Assembly: GCF_002277025.1 (NCBI RefSeq)
Contig: NZ_NIWD01000009.1
Location: 638,460 to 702,459 of the forward strand
Source: Sphingopyxis sp. GW247-27LB
GTDB lineage: Bacteria; Pseudomonadota; Alphaproteobacteria; Sphingomonadales; Sphingomonadaceae
Reading direction: 5' to 3'
DNA length: 64,000 nt
Shown here: positions 42,945-52,131 of the stretch, piece after piece
Position numbering within the stretch: position 1 is the stretch's first letter
Layout: the number at the start of each line of letters is the position of its first letter
Made by a program: the position numbers and the translations under genes
The notes under the pieces: generated by a model
Seen by the model: only the letters and a program-made list of their open reading frames with translations
Databases searched by the model: none
What the model was told of the DNA's origin: nothing

Positions 42945-44342
42945 TTATTCGGTCGCCGTGCGCCGGGCGTCATCGAGCACCAGCACCCAGTCATTGCCCG
43001 GAGCGGTGTCGCCCGGCGGATCGAAGCGGCGTGTGCCGCTGTTGCTGAACGTGCCGATCGGCGTCGTGGTGCCGTCGCGCGGCGAATACCATCCGGCACG
43101 CACCTGCTGGCCCGCGATCGTGCCGAGGCGCATCGTGAACGGCCGGCCGGTGTAGCTATAGGCGAAGGCATAGGCCTTCCCCCGGCTCGCCAGCACGCGG
43201 TCGTAGCGTTCGCCGTTGTCGGCGATCAGCGACTGGTCGGGCACGCGTTCGAGCATCGGGCGCGATTCGATCAGCGTGCGGACGAAGCGCATCTGGTCGG
43301 CGCCCGGCGCGCGCGGCGCCGCGAGGGCGTCACGCCACGGAATGTCGGCCTCGAAATTCCGCGTGTCGGCGCCGGGCAGGAAGAACTGCATGACGTTGTT
43401 TTCGCCATAGGTGTGGCCGAACGCCCCAGCCATCACCGCCCACCAGGCGTAGCGGCGCACGTCGGCGGCCAGCCAGCGCGGCTGCGGCGGCGCTTCGTGC
43501 AGCCCGTGCGGGATATTCTCGTAGGAGGGCTCGCCGTCGATCGTCGGCTTGGCGGGCAGCCGCACCCAATCCTCGGCGATGTAGCGCCAATTATCCTCGC
43601 CCTTCGCGTTCGCGCCTTCCTGCGCGTAGGAACGGTGGCCCGACTGTAGCATGTTGAAGTCGAGCCATTTGGCGTCGTGCCATTGCCACGAGGAATCGGT
43701 GCGGCCGATCGGGTGGAAGGTCATCAGCTGCTGCGGCGCGATCGACTTGATCGTCGTGCCGAGCGCGTCCCACACCGCGGTGTTCGACTCCGAGCGCGTG
43801 TCGCCGCCGTTGAGCCAGATGATGTTCTTCCGCTTGCCGTAGCGCTCGGCGATGAACCGGCCGTAGACGGGCGCATTGTCCCTGGTCAGCACCTTGTTCA
43901 TCGCAAGGTCGCCCCACACCGGCACCAGCGCGAGATAGATGCCGAGTTCCTCGGCGCGTCCCGCGACCCAGTCGAGATGGTCCCAATAATCATATTCGTC
44001 CGGCTTGGCGGGATCGTTGCCGGGCGTGGTGCGCGGCCGGGCGGGGTCGCCGTCAACCAGCGCCGGCGCGCCGCTGCTGCTCGTCATCTTCGGCGTGTGG
44101 AGCACCATCACCTGGATGACGTTGAAGCCCTGGCGCTTGCGCGTCTGAAGATAGGTCTCGGTATCGGCGCGATCGACCCGGCTGAGCAGGAGCCACGCGG
44201 TATCGCCGAGCCAGAAGAAGGGCTTGTCGCCGGCAAGAAGATAATGGCCGCCGGGCGCGACCGACAGTTCGGGGGTCTGGGCCTCGGCCGGCAGCGCCAT
44301 GGTGGCGGCCAGTGCGGCGAGCAGGATCGAGCCGAGCTTCAT
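42945..44342 (-). CDS. GH140 (DUF4038) apiosidase-like glycosidase, copy 2
   Basis: The protein has 465 residues with signal peptide MKLGSILLAALAATMALPAEA. The DUF4038 barrel shows FFWLGDTAWLL (42-52), FNVIQVMVLHTP, PVWGDLA, LNGGDTRSE with candidate catalytic Asp181, and DGEPSYENIPHG with candidate Glu271. The C-terminal beta domain (about 365-465) ends with NDWVLVLDDARR, like the paralogue at 32724-34124. The likely activity is release of apiose or apiose-reducing-end chains. It is the first gene of the long leftward operon, with an operator 68 bp upstream of its start. Having an apiosidase lead the rhamnose-catabolic operon links apiose and rhamnose release to one promoter. Confidence 0.86.
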   Translation of the reverse strand: MKLGSILLAALAATMALPAEAQTPELSVAPGGHYLLAGDKPFFWLGDTAWLLLSRVDRADTETYLQTRKRQGFNVIQVMVLHTPKMTSSSGAPALVDGDPARPRTTPGNDPAKPDEYDYWDHLDWVAGRAEELGIYLALVPVWGDLAMNKVLTRDNAPVYGRFIAERYGKRKNIIWLNGGDTRSESNTAVWDALGTTIKSIAPQQLMTFHPIGRTDSSWQWHDAKWLDFNMLQSGHRSYAQEGANAKGEDNWRYIAEDWVRLPAKPTIDGEPSYENIPHGLHEAPPQPRWLAADVRRYAWWAVMAGAFGHTYGENNVMQFFLPGADTRNFEADIPWRDALAAPRAPGADQMRFVRTLIESRPMLERVPDQSLIADNGERYDRVLASRGKAYAFAYSYTGRPFTMRLGTIAGQQVRAGWYSPRDGTTTPIGTFSNSGTRRFDPPGDTAPGNDWVLVLDDARRTATE

Positions 44343-44409
44343 GTTTCAGACGTCCTTCCCCTGAACGCGGGGGCATTTTCGCAGCCCGCCGCCCGAGACG
44401 TCTCATTGT

Positions 44410-44422
44410 ATAATATTATTAA
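44410..44422. promoter_or_regulatory. Putative GntR/FCD operator before the GH140-rhamnose operon
   Basis: ATAATattATTAA has an exact TNATNNNATNA core (TAATATTATTA). It lies in the 85-bp spacer between the glcF stop and the GH140 start, in the AT-rich stretch 44403-44424, and marks a promoter for the operon running left to 29520. Confidence 0.6.
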
Positions 44423-44427
44423 TTGAG

Positions 44428-45738
44428 TCAATCGCCGATGCGCGTTTCGTGCCCCTTTAATTGCGCCGGCGCGGGGCCGCCGGTGGCCCAGTCGAGCAGT
44501 TCGACCATGTGCACGACCGGCACGCCGATCCGCGGGGCGATCTGCATCGCGCAGCCGATATTGCCGGTCGCGACGACGTCGGCGGCGAGGCGCGCGAGGT
44601 TCGCCGCCTTGCGGTCGCCGAGCTGTCCGGCGATGTCGGGCTGGAGGATGTTGTAGGTCCCCGCCGAGCCGCAGCACAGATGCGCCTCGGCCGGCGTCCG
44701 CACGGCATAGCCCGCGGCGGCGAGCAGCCGCTTGGGGGCTTCGGTGACCTTCTGCCCGTGCTGCAGCGAGCAGGCGGCGTGATAGGCGACGGTCAGCCCG
44801 CGCCCGTCGCCGGGCGGCAGGTCGGCGTCGATCAGCAGTTCGGAGATGTCCTTCGCCAGTGCCGAGACCCGCGCCGCCTTTTCGGCATAGGCGGGCTCGC
44901 CGCGCAGCATGAAGCCATAGTCCTTGATCGTGGTGCCGCAGCCCGACGCGGTGACGACCACCGCCGCGAGGCCGCCGTCCTCGATCTCGCGCGTCCAGGC
45001 GTCGACATTGCGCCGCGCGGCGGCGAGCCCGTCCTCCTCGCGCCCCATGTGATGGACGAGCGCGCCGCAGCATTGCTCGCCCTGCGCGAACAGCACGTCA
45101 TAGCCCGCGCGATTGAGCAGACGGATCGCGGCGGCGCGGAATTCGGGGCGCAGCACGGGCTCGGCGCAGCCTTGCAGCAGCGCGACGCGGCCCCTGGCGC
45201 GCGGCACGCTCGACGGCTCGGCGCCCGCCTTGGGTGGCAGACGGCGCGGCGCCAGCGCGAGCATCGCCGCGAGCGGCTTCAGCGCGCCGACCTTCGCGAA
45301 CAGGGGCGCGAGCGGCCGGCCGAGCATCGCGGCATGCAGCGCGAGGCGGAGGCGGCCGGGGTAGGGAAGCACCCAGGCCAGGATGCGGCGGAGCGCGCGC
45401 TCGGGCCACGGCCGGTGGTAGCGCTCGTGGATATAGGCGCGCGCATGATCGACGAGGTGCATGTAGTTCACGCCCGACGGGCAGGTCGTCATGCACGACA
45501 GGCAGGACAGGCAGCGGTCGACATGCTTCACGACCTCGGCGCTCGGCTGCCGCTCATTCTCGAGCATGTCCTTGATCATGTAGATTCGCCCGCGCGGGCT
45601 ATCGAGCTCGTCGCCGAGCAGCACATAGGTCGGGCAGGTCGCGGTGCAGAAGCCGCAGTGGACGCATTTGCGGATCACGCCTTCGGAGGAAGCCATGGCC
45701 GGGTCGGCGAGCTGCTCGGGCGAGAATTTGGTCTGCAT
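44428..45738 (-). CDS. glcF: Glycolate oxidase iron-sulfur subunit GlcF
   Basis: The protein has 436 residues. Two ferredoxin-type clusters lie at the N-terminus (CVHCGFCTATCP and CLSCLSCMTTCP). Cysteine-rich CCG-type motifs follow (GEQCCGALVHHMG, SGCGTTIKDYG, LCCGSAGTYN). This is the electron-transfer subunit of the membrane-associated glycolate dehydrogenase GlcDEF, which passes electrons from glycolate oxidation to the respiratory chain. It follows glcE by 1 nt. In this island glycolate is expected if the RuBisCO-like protein is a transcarboxylase/hydrolase of the OiaT kind. D-lactate can be a side substrate. Confidence 0.92.
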   Translation of the reverse strand: MQTKFSPEQLADPAMASSEGVIRKCVHCGFCTATCPTYVLLGDELDSPRGRIYMIKDMLENERQPSAEVVKHVDRCLSCLSCMTTCPSGVNYMHLVDHARAYIHERYHRPWPERALRRILAWVLPYPGRLRLALHAAMLGRPLAPLFAKVGALKPLAAMLALAPRRLPPKAGAEPSSVPRARGRVALLQGCAEPVLRPEFRAAAIRLLNRAGYDVLFAQGEQCCGALVHHMGREEDGLAAARRNVDAWTREIEDGGLAAVVVTASGCGTTIKDYGFMLRGEPAYAEKAARVSALAKDISELLIDADLPPGDGRGLTVAYHAACSLQHGQKVTEAPKRLLAAAGYAVRTPAEAHLCCGSAGTYNILQPDIAGQLGDRKAANLARLAADVVATGNIGCAMQIAPRIGVPVVHMVELLDWATGGPAPAQLKGHETRIGD

Positions 45739-45739
45739 G

Positions 45740-46855
45740 TCAGAAGCGCCCCGTTTCGAACACGCCGTTGGGATCGAAGGCGCGCCGCACCCGCGCCTCG
45801 AGCGCGGCGAGCGGTGCGGGCTGGGGGTGGAGCGTGGGCACCGCGGCGCGCATCGCGGCGTCGGCGCGAATCAACGTGGCGTGCCCGCCGAGTTCGCTCG
45901 CGGCCCGGCGGATCGCCCCCGGGTCGACATCGCTCGCCAGCCAGACGAGGCCGCCGGCCCAGTCGAACAGCCATTCGCCGCCCGTCGCCGCGACGAAGGT
46001 GGGCGCCTCTGCGGCGGGGACGATCGCGCGCCACAGGGGCTTGTCCGCCGGCAGTGGCGCCGCGTGGCGCACCGCCGTCCACAGCTCGTCGCCCGCCGGC
46101 GCGTCGAGGGTTTCGAGGCCGCCGAGCAGCCGGGCGAGTGTTTCGGCCCGGGCGTCGATCGAACTGGGGAAGCCGTCGAGCCGAAGAGCGGTGAGCGCGT
46201 CGCCGCGCCACGCCGGCAGGTGCGCGGCGGCCGTAACCTCCGCCGCCGACCCCAGCGCGCGCGCCATCGCGGCGACCGCATCCTCGGCGGAAAGCCCGCG
46301 CAATAGCAGCGTGCGCCGCTCGCGCGGGGCGGGCAGCACCTTCAGCGTCAGCTCGGTGATCGCCGCGAGGCGCCCCCAGCTTCCGGTCAGCAGCTTGGAG
46401 AGGTCGTAGCCGGTGACATTCTTCACCACCTTCGCGCCGGCGACGAAAGCCTCGCCGCGACCCGAAACGCCTTCGAAGCCGAGCAGATGGTCGCGCGCCG
46501 CGCCGCGGCTGAGCCGCGCCGGGCCCGAGACGCCCGCCGCGATCACGCCGCCGATCGTCGCCTGGCCGGCGGGGCCGCCGAGCAGCGCGGCGTGGTCGAA
46601 GGGATCGAAGGCAAGCATCTGGCCCTCGCGCGCGACCAGCGCCTGCACCTCGGCGAGCGGCGTGCCGGCGCGAACGGTCAGAACCAGTTCGGGCGGATCA
46701 TAGTCGACGACGCCGGCGAAGCCGCGCATGTCGACGATGGCCGCGCCCGGCGCGGGCGCGCCGATCGCGTCCTTGCTGCCGCCGCCGCGCAGCATCAGCG
46801 GGCCGCCGGCGGCGATGGCCTCGCATAATTCGTCGGTGGTCGCGGGATGCAGCAT
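45740..46855 (-). CDS. glcE: Glycolate oxidase FAD-binding subunit GlcE
   Basis: The protein has 371 residues. ATG 46855 overlaps the glcD stop by one base (TGATG). The FAD-binding PCMH-type fold shows LMLRGGGSKDAIG (23-35), LLGGPAGQATIGGVIAAGVSGPARL and VVKNVTGYDLSKLLTGSWG, all typical of GlcE. It forms the second flavin subunit of glycolate dehydrogenase and is shorter than GlcD, as usual. Its position between glcD and glcF gives the standard D-E-F order. Confidence 0.92.
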   Translation of the reverse strand: MLHPATTDELCEAIAAGGPLMLRGGGSKDAIGAPAPGAAIVDMRGFAGVVDYDPPELVLTVRAGTPLAEVQALVAREGQMLAFDPFDHAALLGGPAGQATIGGVIAAGVSGPARLSRGAARDHLLGFEGVSGRGEAFVAGAKVVKNVTGYDLSKLLTGSWGRLAAITELTLKVLPAPRERRTLLLRGLSAEDAVAAMARALGSAAEVTAAAHLPAWRGDALTALRLDGFPSSIDARAETLARLLGGLETLDAPAGDELWTAVRHAAPLPADKPLWRAIVPAAEAPTFVAATGGEWLFDWAGGLVWLASDVDPGAIRRAASELGGHATLIRADAAMRAAVPTLHPQPAPLAALEARVRRAFDPNGVFETGRF

Positions 46856-48348
46856 CAGAAGCGCGGCAGGTCGGGAAAGGGCAATTGTCCCTTGTGGACG
46901 TGCATGCGGCCGAGCTCGGCGCAGCGGTGCAGCTCGGGGAACATCTTGCCCGGATTGAGCAGCAGTTCGGGGTCGAACGCGCATTTGACCCGCTGCTGCT
47001 GCGCGAGATCGGCCTTGCTGAACATCACCGGCATCAGATCGCGCTTTTCGACGCCGACGCCATGCTCGCCGGTCAGCACGCCGCCGACCTCGACGCAGAG
47101 CTTCAGGATGTCGGCGCCGAACGCCTCGGCCGCGTCGAGCTGGCCGGGCTGGTTGGCGTCGTAGAGGATCAGCGGGTGGAGATTGCCGTCGCCGGCGTGA
47201 AACACATTGATCACGCCCAGCCCGTGATGATCGGACAGCTCGCGCATCCGGGCGAGCACGTCGGGGAGGCGGCGGCGCGGGATGGTCCCGTCCATGCACA
47301 GATAATCGGGCGCGACGCGTCCGGCGGCGGGGAAGGCGGCCTTGCGCCCCGCCCAGAAGGCGGCGCGTTCGGCATCGTCGGTCGAACTGCGCACCGACAC
47401 CGCGCCATTGGCGCGCGCGATGCCTTCGACCTCGCCGCGCAGGTGGCTGCATTCGGCGGCCGGGCCATCGAGCTCGACGATGAGCAGCGCCTCGACGTCG
47501 AGCGGATAGCCGACCTGGACGAAGGCCTCGGCGGCGTGCACCGCGGGGCGGTCCATCATTTCCATGCCCGCGGGGATGATTCCCGCCGCGATCACGTCGG
47601 CGACGCATTGTCCCGCGCCCTCGACCGAGGAAAAGCCGATCAGCAGCGCGCGTGCCGTCTCCGGCCGGGGGAGGAGGCGCACGGTCACCTCGGTGACCAC
47701 GCCGAGCAGCCCTTCCGAGCCCACCACGACCCCGAGCAGGTCGAGACCCGCGGGCTCGAGCCCGCGGCCGCCGAGGCGGATCACCTCGCCCTCGATCGTC
47801 ACCAGCTCGACCCCCAGCACATTGTTGGTGGTCAGGCCGTATTTCAGGCAGTGCACCCCGCCCGAATTCTCGGCCACATTGCCGCCGATCGTGCAGGCGA
47901 TCTGGCTGGAGGGGTCGGGGGCGTAATAGAAGCCCTCGTCCTCGACCGCACGGGTGATCGCGAGGTTGGTGACGCCGGGCTGTACCACGGCGATCCGGTC
48001 GGCATAGTCGATGGCGAGGATGCGGTTGAAGCGCGCCATCCCCAGCAGCACGCCGTCGGCCAGCGGCAGCGCGCCGCCCGAGAGCGACGTGCCCGCGCCG
48101 CGCGGCACGACCTTCACCTTGTTGGCGTGGCACCAGGCGAGCACCGCCGCGACCTGTGCGGTGGTTTCGGGCAGCACGACCACCATCGGAAGCTGGTGAT
48201 AGGCGGTCAGCGCGTCGGTTTCATAGGGCCTCAGCCCATCGACATCGTCGATCACGCCTTCGCCCGACACGATCGCGCGCATCGCGGCGACGATCTCGTC
48301 GCGGCGCGCGAGCGTCCGCGCATCGGGTTCGGGCATGGTCAGCGACAT
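46855..48348 (-). CDS. glcD: Glycolate oxidase FAD-linked subunit GlcD
   Basis: The protein has 497 residues and is the catalytic flavoprotein of glycolate dehydrogenase, oxidising glycolate to glyoxylate. FAD-binding motifs are VVPRGAGTSLSGGALP and TIGGNVAENSGGVHCLKYGLT. The C-terminal cap has INVFHAGDGNLHPLILYD and TGEHGVGVEKRDLM. The frame upstream of ATG 48348 holds nothing useful. It follows the rhamnose dehydrogenase by 12 bp in the operon led by lldD, so two hydroxy-acid oxidation systems (L-lactate, glycolate) share one transcript with the rhamnose dehydrogenase. Confidence 0.93.
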   Translation of the reverse strand: MSLTMPEPDARTLARRDEIVAAMRAIVSGEGVIDDVDGLRPYETDALTAYHQLPMVVVLPETTAQVAAVLAWCHANKVKVVPRGAGTSLSGGALPLADGVLLGMARFNRILAIDYADRIAVVQPGVTNLAITRAVEDEGFYYAPDPSSQIACTIGGNVAENSGGVHCLKYGLTTNNVLGVELVTIEGEVIRLGGRGLEPAGLDLLGVVVGSEGLLGVVTEVTVRLLPRPETARALLIGFSSVEGAGQCVADVIAAGIIPAGMEMMDRPAVHAAEAFVQVGYPLDVEALLIVELDGPAAECSHLRGEVEGIARANGAVSVRSSTDDAERAAFWAGRKAAFPAAGRVAPDYLCMDGTIPRRRLPDVLARMRELSDHHGLGVINVFHAGDGNLHPLILYDANQPGQLDAAEAFGADILKLCVEVGGVLTGEHGVGVEKRDLMPVMFSKADLAQQQRVKCAFDPELLLNPGKMFPELHRCAELGRMHVHKGQLPFPDLPRF

Positions 48349-48360
48349 GGGCGCCCCCGC

Positions 48361-49125
48361 CTATTGCAGATTCACGAACGCGCCGCCGTCGACCAGCAGC
48401 GCCGCGCCGGTGACATAGGCCGCCATGTCGGATGCGAGGAAGACGATGGGCCCCGCCAGATCGTCGGCCTCGCCGAGCCGGCCGAGCGGAATGCGCGCGG
48501 TCATGCGGTCGCGCTTCGCCTGGTCGGCGAGGTCGTCCTTGTTGATCTCGGTCAGGATCGTGCCGGGCAGCACCGAATTGCAGCGGATGCCGTGCCGGCC
48601 GAGCGCGATCGCGGCCGACTGCATCAGCGAATGCACCCCCGCCTTGGTCGGCGTATAATGGGTCTGAAACTCGCCGCCGACCAGCGCCGAGATCGAGGAA
48701 ACCGCGACGATCGCGCCGCCTTCACCCTGCGCGACCATCTGGTTGGCGGCTGCCTGCACCATATAATAGGCGCCGTGCAGATTGACGCGGAAGGTGCGGT
48801 CGACCGTCTCCACCGGCATGTCGAGAAAGGCGTGGAACGGGCAGATGCCGGCGTTCGAGACCATGACGTCGACGCGGCCGAAGGCCTCCACCGCCCTGGC
48901 GACGAAGTCGGTCGCCGTCTCGGGCAGCGCGACGTCGCCTTTCACGGCGAGGCCCTTCTGTCCGAGCGCCTCGATCTCCGCGATGCACGACGCGGCCTTG
49001 TCGTCGCTCGACGCATAGTTGATCGCGACGTTCGCGCCGTGCCGCGCGGCGCCGATCGCCGCCGCGCGGCCGATGCCGGTCGAGCCGCCGGTCACCAGCA
49101 CGCTCTTGCCTTCGAGAAGCCTCAT
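48361..49125 (-). CDS. L-rhamnose 1-dehydrogenase (SDR, LRA1-type)
   Basis: A 254-residue [11 protein letters not shown] (12-19), SNAG, catalytic Tyr157 and Lys161 (YTPTK). Its [29 protein letters not shown] and C-terminal [10 protein letters not shown] are strongly like known L-rhamnose 1-dehydrogenases from Azotobacter and Sphingomonas. It oxidises L-rhamnose to L-rhamnono-lactone with NAD(P)+ in the cytoplasm, the first step of the non-phosphorylated pathway whose other enzymes lie at 39214-42932. ATG 49125 overlaps the lldD stop (ATGA). The open frame continues beyond that ATG, but only over lldD. Confidence 0.88.
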   Translation of the reverse strand: MRLLEGKSVLVTGGSTGIGRAAAIGAARHGANVAINYASSDDKAASCIAEIEALGQKGLAVKGDVALPETATDFVARAVEAFGRVDVMVSNAGICPFHAFLDMPVETVDRTFRVNLHGAYYMVQAAANQMVAQGEGGAIVAVSSISALVGGEFQTHYTPTKAGVHSLMQSAAIALGRHGIRCNSVLPGTILTEINKDDLADQAKRDRMTARIPLGRLGEADDLAGPIVFLASDMAAYVTGAALLVDGGAFVNLQ

Positions 49126-50261
49126 CTCTCGTCCTCCGCGAGGATCGAGCGGTCGATCGCGTCGATCCGGTTGACTCCGGTGAGCGTCATCGCGACCACC
49201 ATTTCCTTGGCGATCAGCTCGAAGAGCTTCGCGACGCCGGCCTCGCCCTCGGCGGCGAGGGCATAGATCCAGGCGCGGCCGAGCAGCACGCCCTTCGCGC
49301 CGAGCGCGAGCATGCGCACGACGTCGAGGCCGTTGCGCACGCCGCCGTCGGCGAGCACGGTCAGCCGGTCGCCGACGGCATCGGCGATCGCGGGCAGCGC
49401 GCGCGCGCTCGACCGCACGCCGTCGAGCTGGCGGCCGCCATGGTTCGAGACGACGATGCCGTCGGCGCCGATCGCCGCGGCCTCGCGCGCGTCCTCGGGA
49501 TCGAGAATGCCCTTGATGATCAGCGGGCCGTCCCATTCGGCGCGAATCCAGTCGAGGTCGCGCCACTGGATCGACGGATCGAAGTTGGCGCCGAGCCAGC
49601 CCATATAGTCGTTGAGCCCGCTGTTGTTGCCGAGCACCGGCTTCAAGTTGCCGAGCGTGTGCGGGCGGCCGAGCAGGCCGACGTCGACCGCCCAGCGCGG
49701 GTGGGTCATCGCCTGGAGCACGCGGCGCAGCGGCGCATTCGGTCCCGACATGCCCGAATGGGCGTCGCGATAGCGCGCGCCCGGCACCGGCATGTCGACG
49801 GTGAACACCATCGCCTCGGCGCCATGCGCCTTGGCGGTGGCGATGAGGTCGCGCATGAAGGCGCGATCCTTGATCACATAGAGCTGGAACCAGAAGGGGT
49901 CGGCGACCCTCGCGACGTCCTCGATCGGGCAGATCGAGACCGTCGACAGGCAGAGCGGCACGCCCGCCGCCTTCGCCGCCCGCGCCGCCTGCAGCTCACC
50001 GCGCCGCGCGTACATGCCGCCGATCCCGACCGGGCCGAGCGCGACCGGAAGCGCGACCTTGCGGCCGAACAGGGTCGTGCCGAGGTCGATCGACGCGACA
50101 TCCTTGAGCACGCGCTGGCGCAGTTCGATCTTCGCGAGATCGCTGACATTACGGCGCAACGTCTCTTCGGCATAGGCGCCGCCGTCGGCATAATCGAAGA
50201 GGAAGCGCGGCAGCTTGCGCCGCGCCGCCTCGCGAAAATCAGTGGCGGATGAAATAATCAT
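49122..50261 (-). CDS. lldD: L-lactate dehydrogenase (FMN, quinone-linked) LldD
   Basis: The protein has 379 residues. [47 protein letters not shown] and NHGGRQLDG follow Escherichia coli LldD nearly block by block. FMN/active-site residues include Lys250, His274 and Arg277. It oxidises L-lactate to pyruvate, feeding electrons to the quinone pool. L-lactate is the product of the FAH hydrolase of the rhamnose route, so this gene closes that pathway. It is the first gene of the leftward lldD-rhaDH-glcDEF unit. The start is firm because the N-terminus matches the family, yet the operator at 50254-50266 overlaps the start codon. Confidence 0.94.
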   Translation of the reverse strand: MIISSATDFREAARRKLPRFLFDYADGGAYAEETLRRNVSDLAKIELRQRVLKDVASIDLGTTLFGRKVALPVALGPVGIGGMYARRGELQAARAAKAAGVPLCLSTVSICPIEDVARVADPFWFQLYVIKDRAFMRDLIATAKAHGAEAMVFTVDMPVPGARYRDAHSGMSGPNAPLRRVLQAMTHPRWAVDVGLLGRPHTLGNLKPVLGNNSGLNDYMGWLGANFDPSIQWRDLDWIRAEWDGPLIIKGILDPEDAREAAAIGADGIVVSNHGGRQLDGVRSSARALPAIADAVGDRLTVLADGGVRNGLDVVRMLALGAKGVLLGRAWIYALAAEGEAGVAKLFELIAKEMVVAMTLTGVNRIDAIDRSILAEDER

Positions 50262-50266
50262 ATTAT
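50254..50266. promoter_or_regulatory. Putative GntR/FCD operator overlapping the lldD start codon
   Basis: ATAATcatATTAT is an exact TNATNNNATNA match with inverted arms ATAAT/ATTAT. The central CAT is the reverse complement of the lldD ATG (50259-50261), so bound regulator would cover the translation start region of the gene. Confidence 0.58.
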
Positions 50267-50301
50267 TGCCGTGACGCGCCCCGGTCCCGCCGTCAAGAGG
50301 C

Positions 50302-50359
50302 GTGTGATCCGATGCGCGCCTTCAATAGGAGTGTGATCCGATGCGCGCCTTCAATAGGA
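50302..50359. repeat. Exact 29-bp tandem duplication at the apsI 3' end
   Basis: Positions 50302-50330 and 50331-50359 are identical and directly adjacent (both begin GTGTGATCCGATGCGC). The second copy includes the last codons and stop of apsI; the first lies in the spacer towards lldD. It looks like a slippage or unequal-exchange duplication. Confidence 0.92.
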
Positions 50360-51331
50360 GGTGAACAGCGCCTCGCGCGCGAGCTTGAGCGCGGTGACGG
50401 CGTCGTGCGCGTCCTGTGCCTTCTGCATCGCGTCGAAATCGAGCTTGTCGAGCGCGCGCTCGATGCCCTTGAGGAAGCCGATCGCCGAATTGGCGACCGC
50501 GACCGAATCCTCGCGGAACGGGAACTGGTCGAGCTGCCAGACGCCTTCCCACTTGTTCTTGCGGAGCGTGTAGAAGAATTCGAACAGCTCGATTGGGTGG
50601 ACCGAACCGGCGATCAGGTCGTCGTCCCAGCTGCGGAAATTGTCGTTCACGTCCATGCCGAAGAGGCGGCCGTGGTCGATCGCGAGCTGCGCGGCGTCGG
50701 CCGGGCTCTCGCCGCCGTAGAGCGAGTGGCCGAAGTCGAGCAGGATGCCGACGTTGGGAACGCCCATCTTCTCGATGCCGAGCAGGGTGCGCGCGACGCT
50801 GTCGTAGCTCATGTGCACGCGCGGCTCGCGCGGCTTATACTCGATCACGAAGTTGAGGTCGGGATTCTGCCCCGCGAGCTCGGCGATGCCCTCGATCGAA
50901 TGCTGCCACAATTTCTTGTGGTCGACCTGGAAGGGATAGTCCCAGCCGTCTTGGCCCGGCCACAGCTTGACGTAGCTGGCGTTGAAGCGGCGCACGACGT
51001 TCGCCGCGTCGTTGACCATCTCGTTCGCGAGCCGGCGGACGCCGGGATCGGGATTGGTGAACGCGCCCTTCGCGAACTGGCGCGTGTAGATTTCGGGGGT
51101 GATGCCGATGACCGAGAGATTATTGCGCTTCAGCGCCTCCTCGACCTTCTCGAACGACGTTTCGCCGCCGGGGAAGGGATAATTGATGTCGACGACCGAC
51201 AGATCGTCGACCTGCCCGGCGAGGTCGATCATCTCGATCAGCGAGCGCGGGGGGCCGTAGCCGTCGGTCGCGTAGCGATCGACATAGGTCGCGAAGTGCC
51301 AGATGCCAGCGCCGTATTTCTGCTTGCTCAC
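50351..51331 (-). CDS. apsI: D-apiose isomerase ApsI
   Basis: A xylose-isomerase-like TIM-barrel protein (326 residues). It starts at GTG 51331 with AGGAG about 7 nt upstream. Recognisable segments are [61 protein letters not shown] and [14 protein letters not shown], with metal-binding-type acids (Glu in IEYKP, Asp in LLDFGH). The context fits exactly: a transketolase split into two genes and an FGGY kinase lie across the DeoR gene. ApsI converts D-apiose to D-apulose, the first step of the non-oxidative apiose route. Cytoplasmic. The gene follows DeoR by 26 bp and is probably cotranscribed with it. Confidence 0.83.
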   Translation of the reverse strand: MSKQKYGAGIWHFATYVDRYATDGYGPPRSLIEMIDLAGQVDDLSVVDINYPFPGGETSFEKVEEALKRNNLSVIGITPEIYTRQFAKGAFTNPDPGVRRLANEMVNDAANVVRRFNASYVKLWPGQDGWDYPFQVDHKKLWQHSIEGIAELAGQNPDLNFVIEYKPREPRVHMSYDSVARTLLGIEKMGVPNVGILLDFGHSLYGGESPADAAQLAIDHGRLFGMDVNDNFRSWDDDLIAGSVHPIELFEFFYTLRKNKWEGVWQLDQFPFREDSVAVANSAIGFLKGIERALDKLDFDAMQKAQDAHDAVTALKLAREALFTSY

Positions 51332-51357
51332 GGTAATTCTCCTGGGAGGAAAAGGCT

Positions 51358-52131
51358 TCAGGCGACGATCACCTCGACGCCGGCGGCTTCGATGGCGGCG
51401 CGATCCTCGGGCCGGATGCCGTCGTCGGTGATCAGGACGTGGACGAGGTCGAGGCCCCCGAGCGACGAGAAGGAGCGCGCGCCGATCTTGCTCGAATCGG
51501 CGACCAGATAGACGCGTTCGGCCGCCTCGATCATCGCGCGCTTGACCGCGATGTCGGACAGCGCCGGATAGGTCAGTCCCGCCTCCAGATCGAGCGCGGC
51601 GGTGGCGAGGAACAGCTTCTGGGCGAACAGTCCCTTGAAATAGTCGGCCGAGCGCTCGCCGCTCAGCGACAGGGTCGGCGCCTTGAAATGCCCGCCGCTC
51701 ATATGCACCTCGAACCCCGCCTCGGCGCCGAGCATCAGCGCGATGTTGAGCGCGTTGGTGATGACGGTCATGTCGCGGCGATGGAGGAGATTGGCCGCGA
51801 CCTCGGTCGTGGTCGACCCCGAATCGAGCACGATCGTCTCGCCGTCGCCGATGAGTTGCGCGGCGGCGCGCCCGATGCGCTGCTTGGCGTCCATGTTCTC
51901 CCGGTGCTGGAGCGCCATTTCGCGCACCTGCTGCGGCACCGACTTCAGGAAGGCGCCGCCATGCTCGCGCGCGATATGGCCTTCGGCCTCGAGCTTCTCG
52001 AGATCCTGGCGGATCGTCACTTCGGACACGCCGAACGCGTCGGCCAGCGTGCGGACGCGCGCGCTGCCTTCCTCCTGGAGCCAGTCGAGCACTTTTCGGC
52101 GGCGTGTTTCGGCGAGAAGGCGGGTTTTCAT
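51358..52131 (-). CDS. DeoR-family sugar regulator of the apiose apt/aps divergon
   Basis: The protein has 257 residues from ATG 52131. The frame is open to 52311, but that extension has low-complexity, non-family sequence, while [22 protein letters not shown] is a normal DeoR start. The helix-turn-helix covers about 20-60 ([31 protein letters not shown]). The DeoR sensor domain shows [25 protein letters not shown] and [15 protein letters not shown]. Such repressors respond to sugar phosphates; D-apulose 4-phosphate would be a logical inducer. It faces aptA across a spacer with CGAAA repeats. Confidence 0.85.
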   Translation of the reverse strand: MKTRLLAETRRRKVLDWLQEEGSARVRTLADAFGVSEVTIRQDLEKLEAEGHIAREHGGAFLKSVPQQVREMALQHRENMDAKQRIGRAAAQLIGDGETIVLDSGSTTTEVAANLLHRRDMTVITNALNIALMLGAEAGFEVHMSGGHFKAPTLSLSGERSADYFKGLFAQKLFLATAALDLEAGLTYPALSDIAVKRAMIEAAERVYLVADSSKIGARSFSSLGGLDLVHVLITDDGIRPEDRAAIEAAGVEVIVA

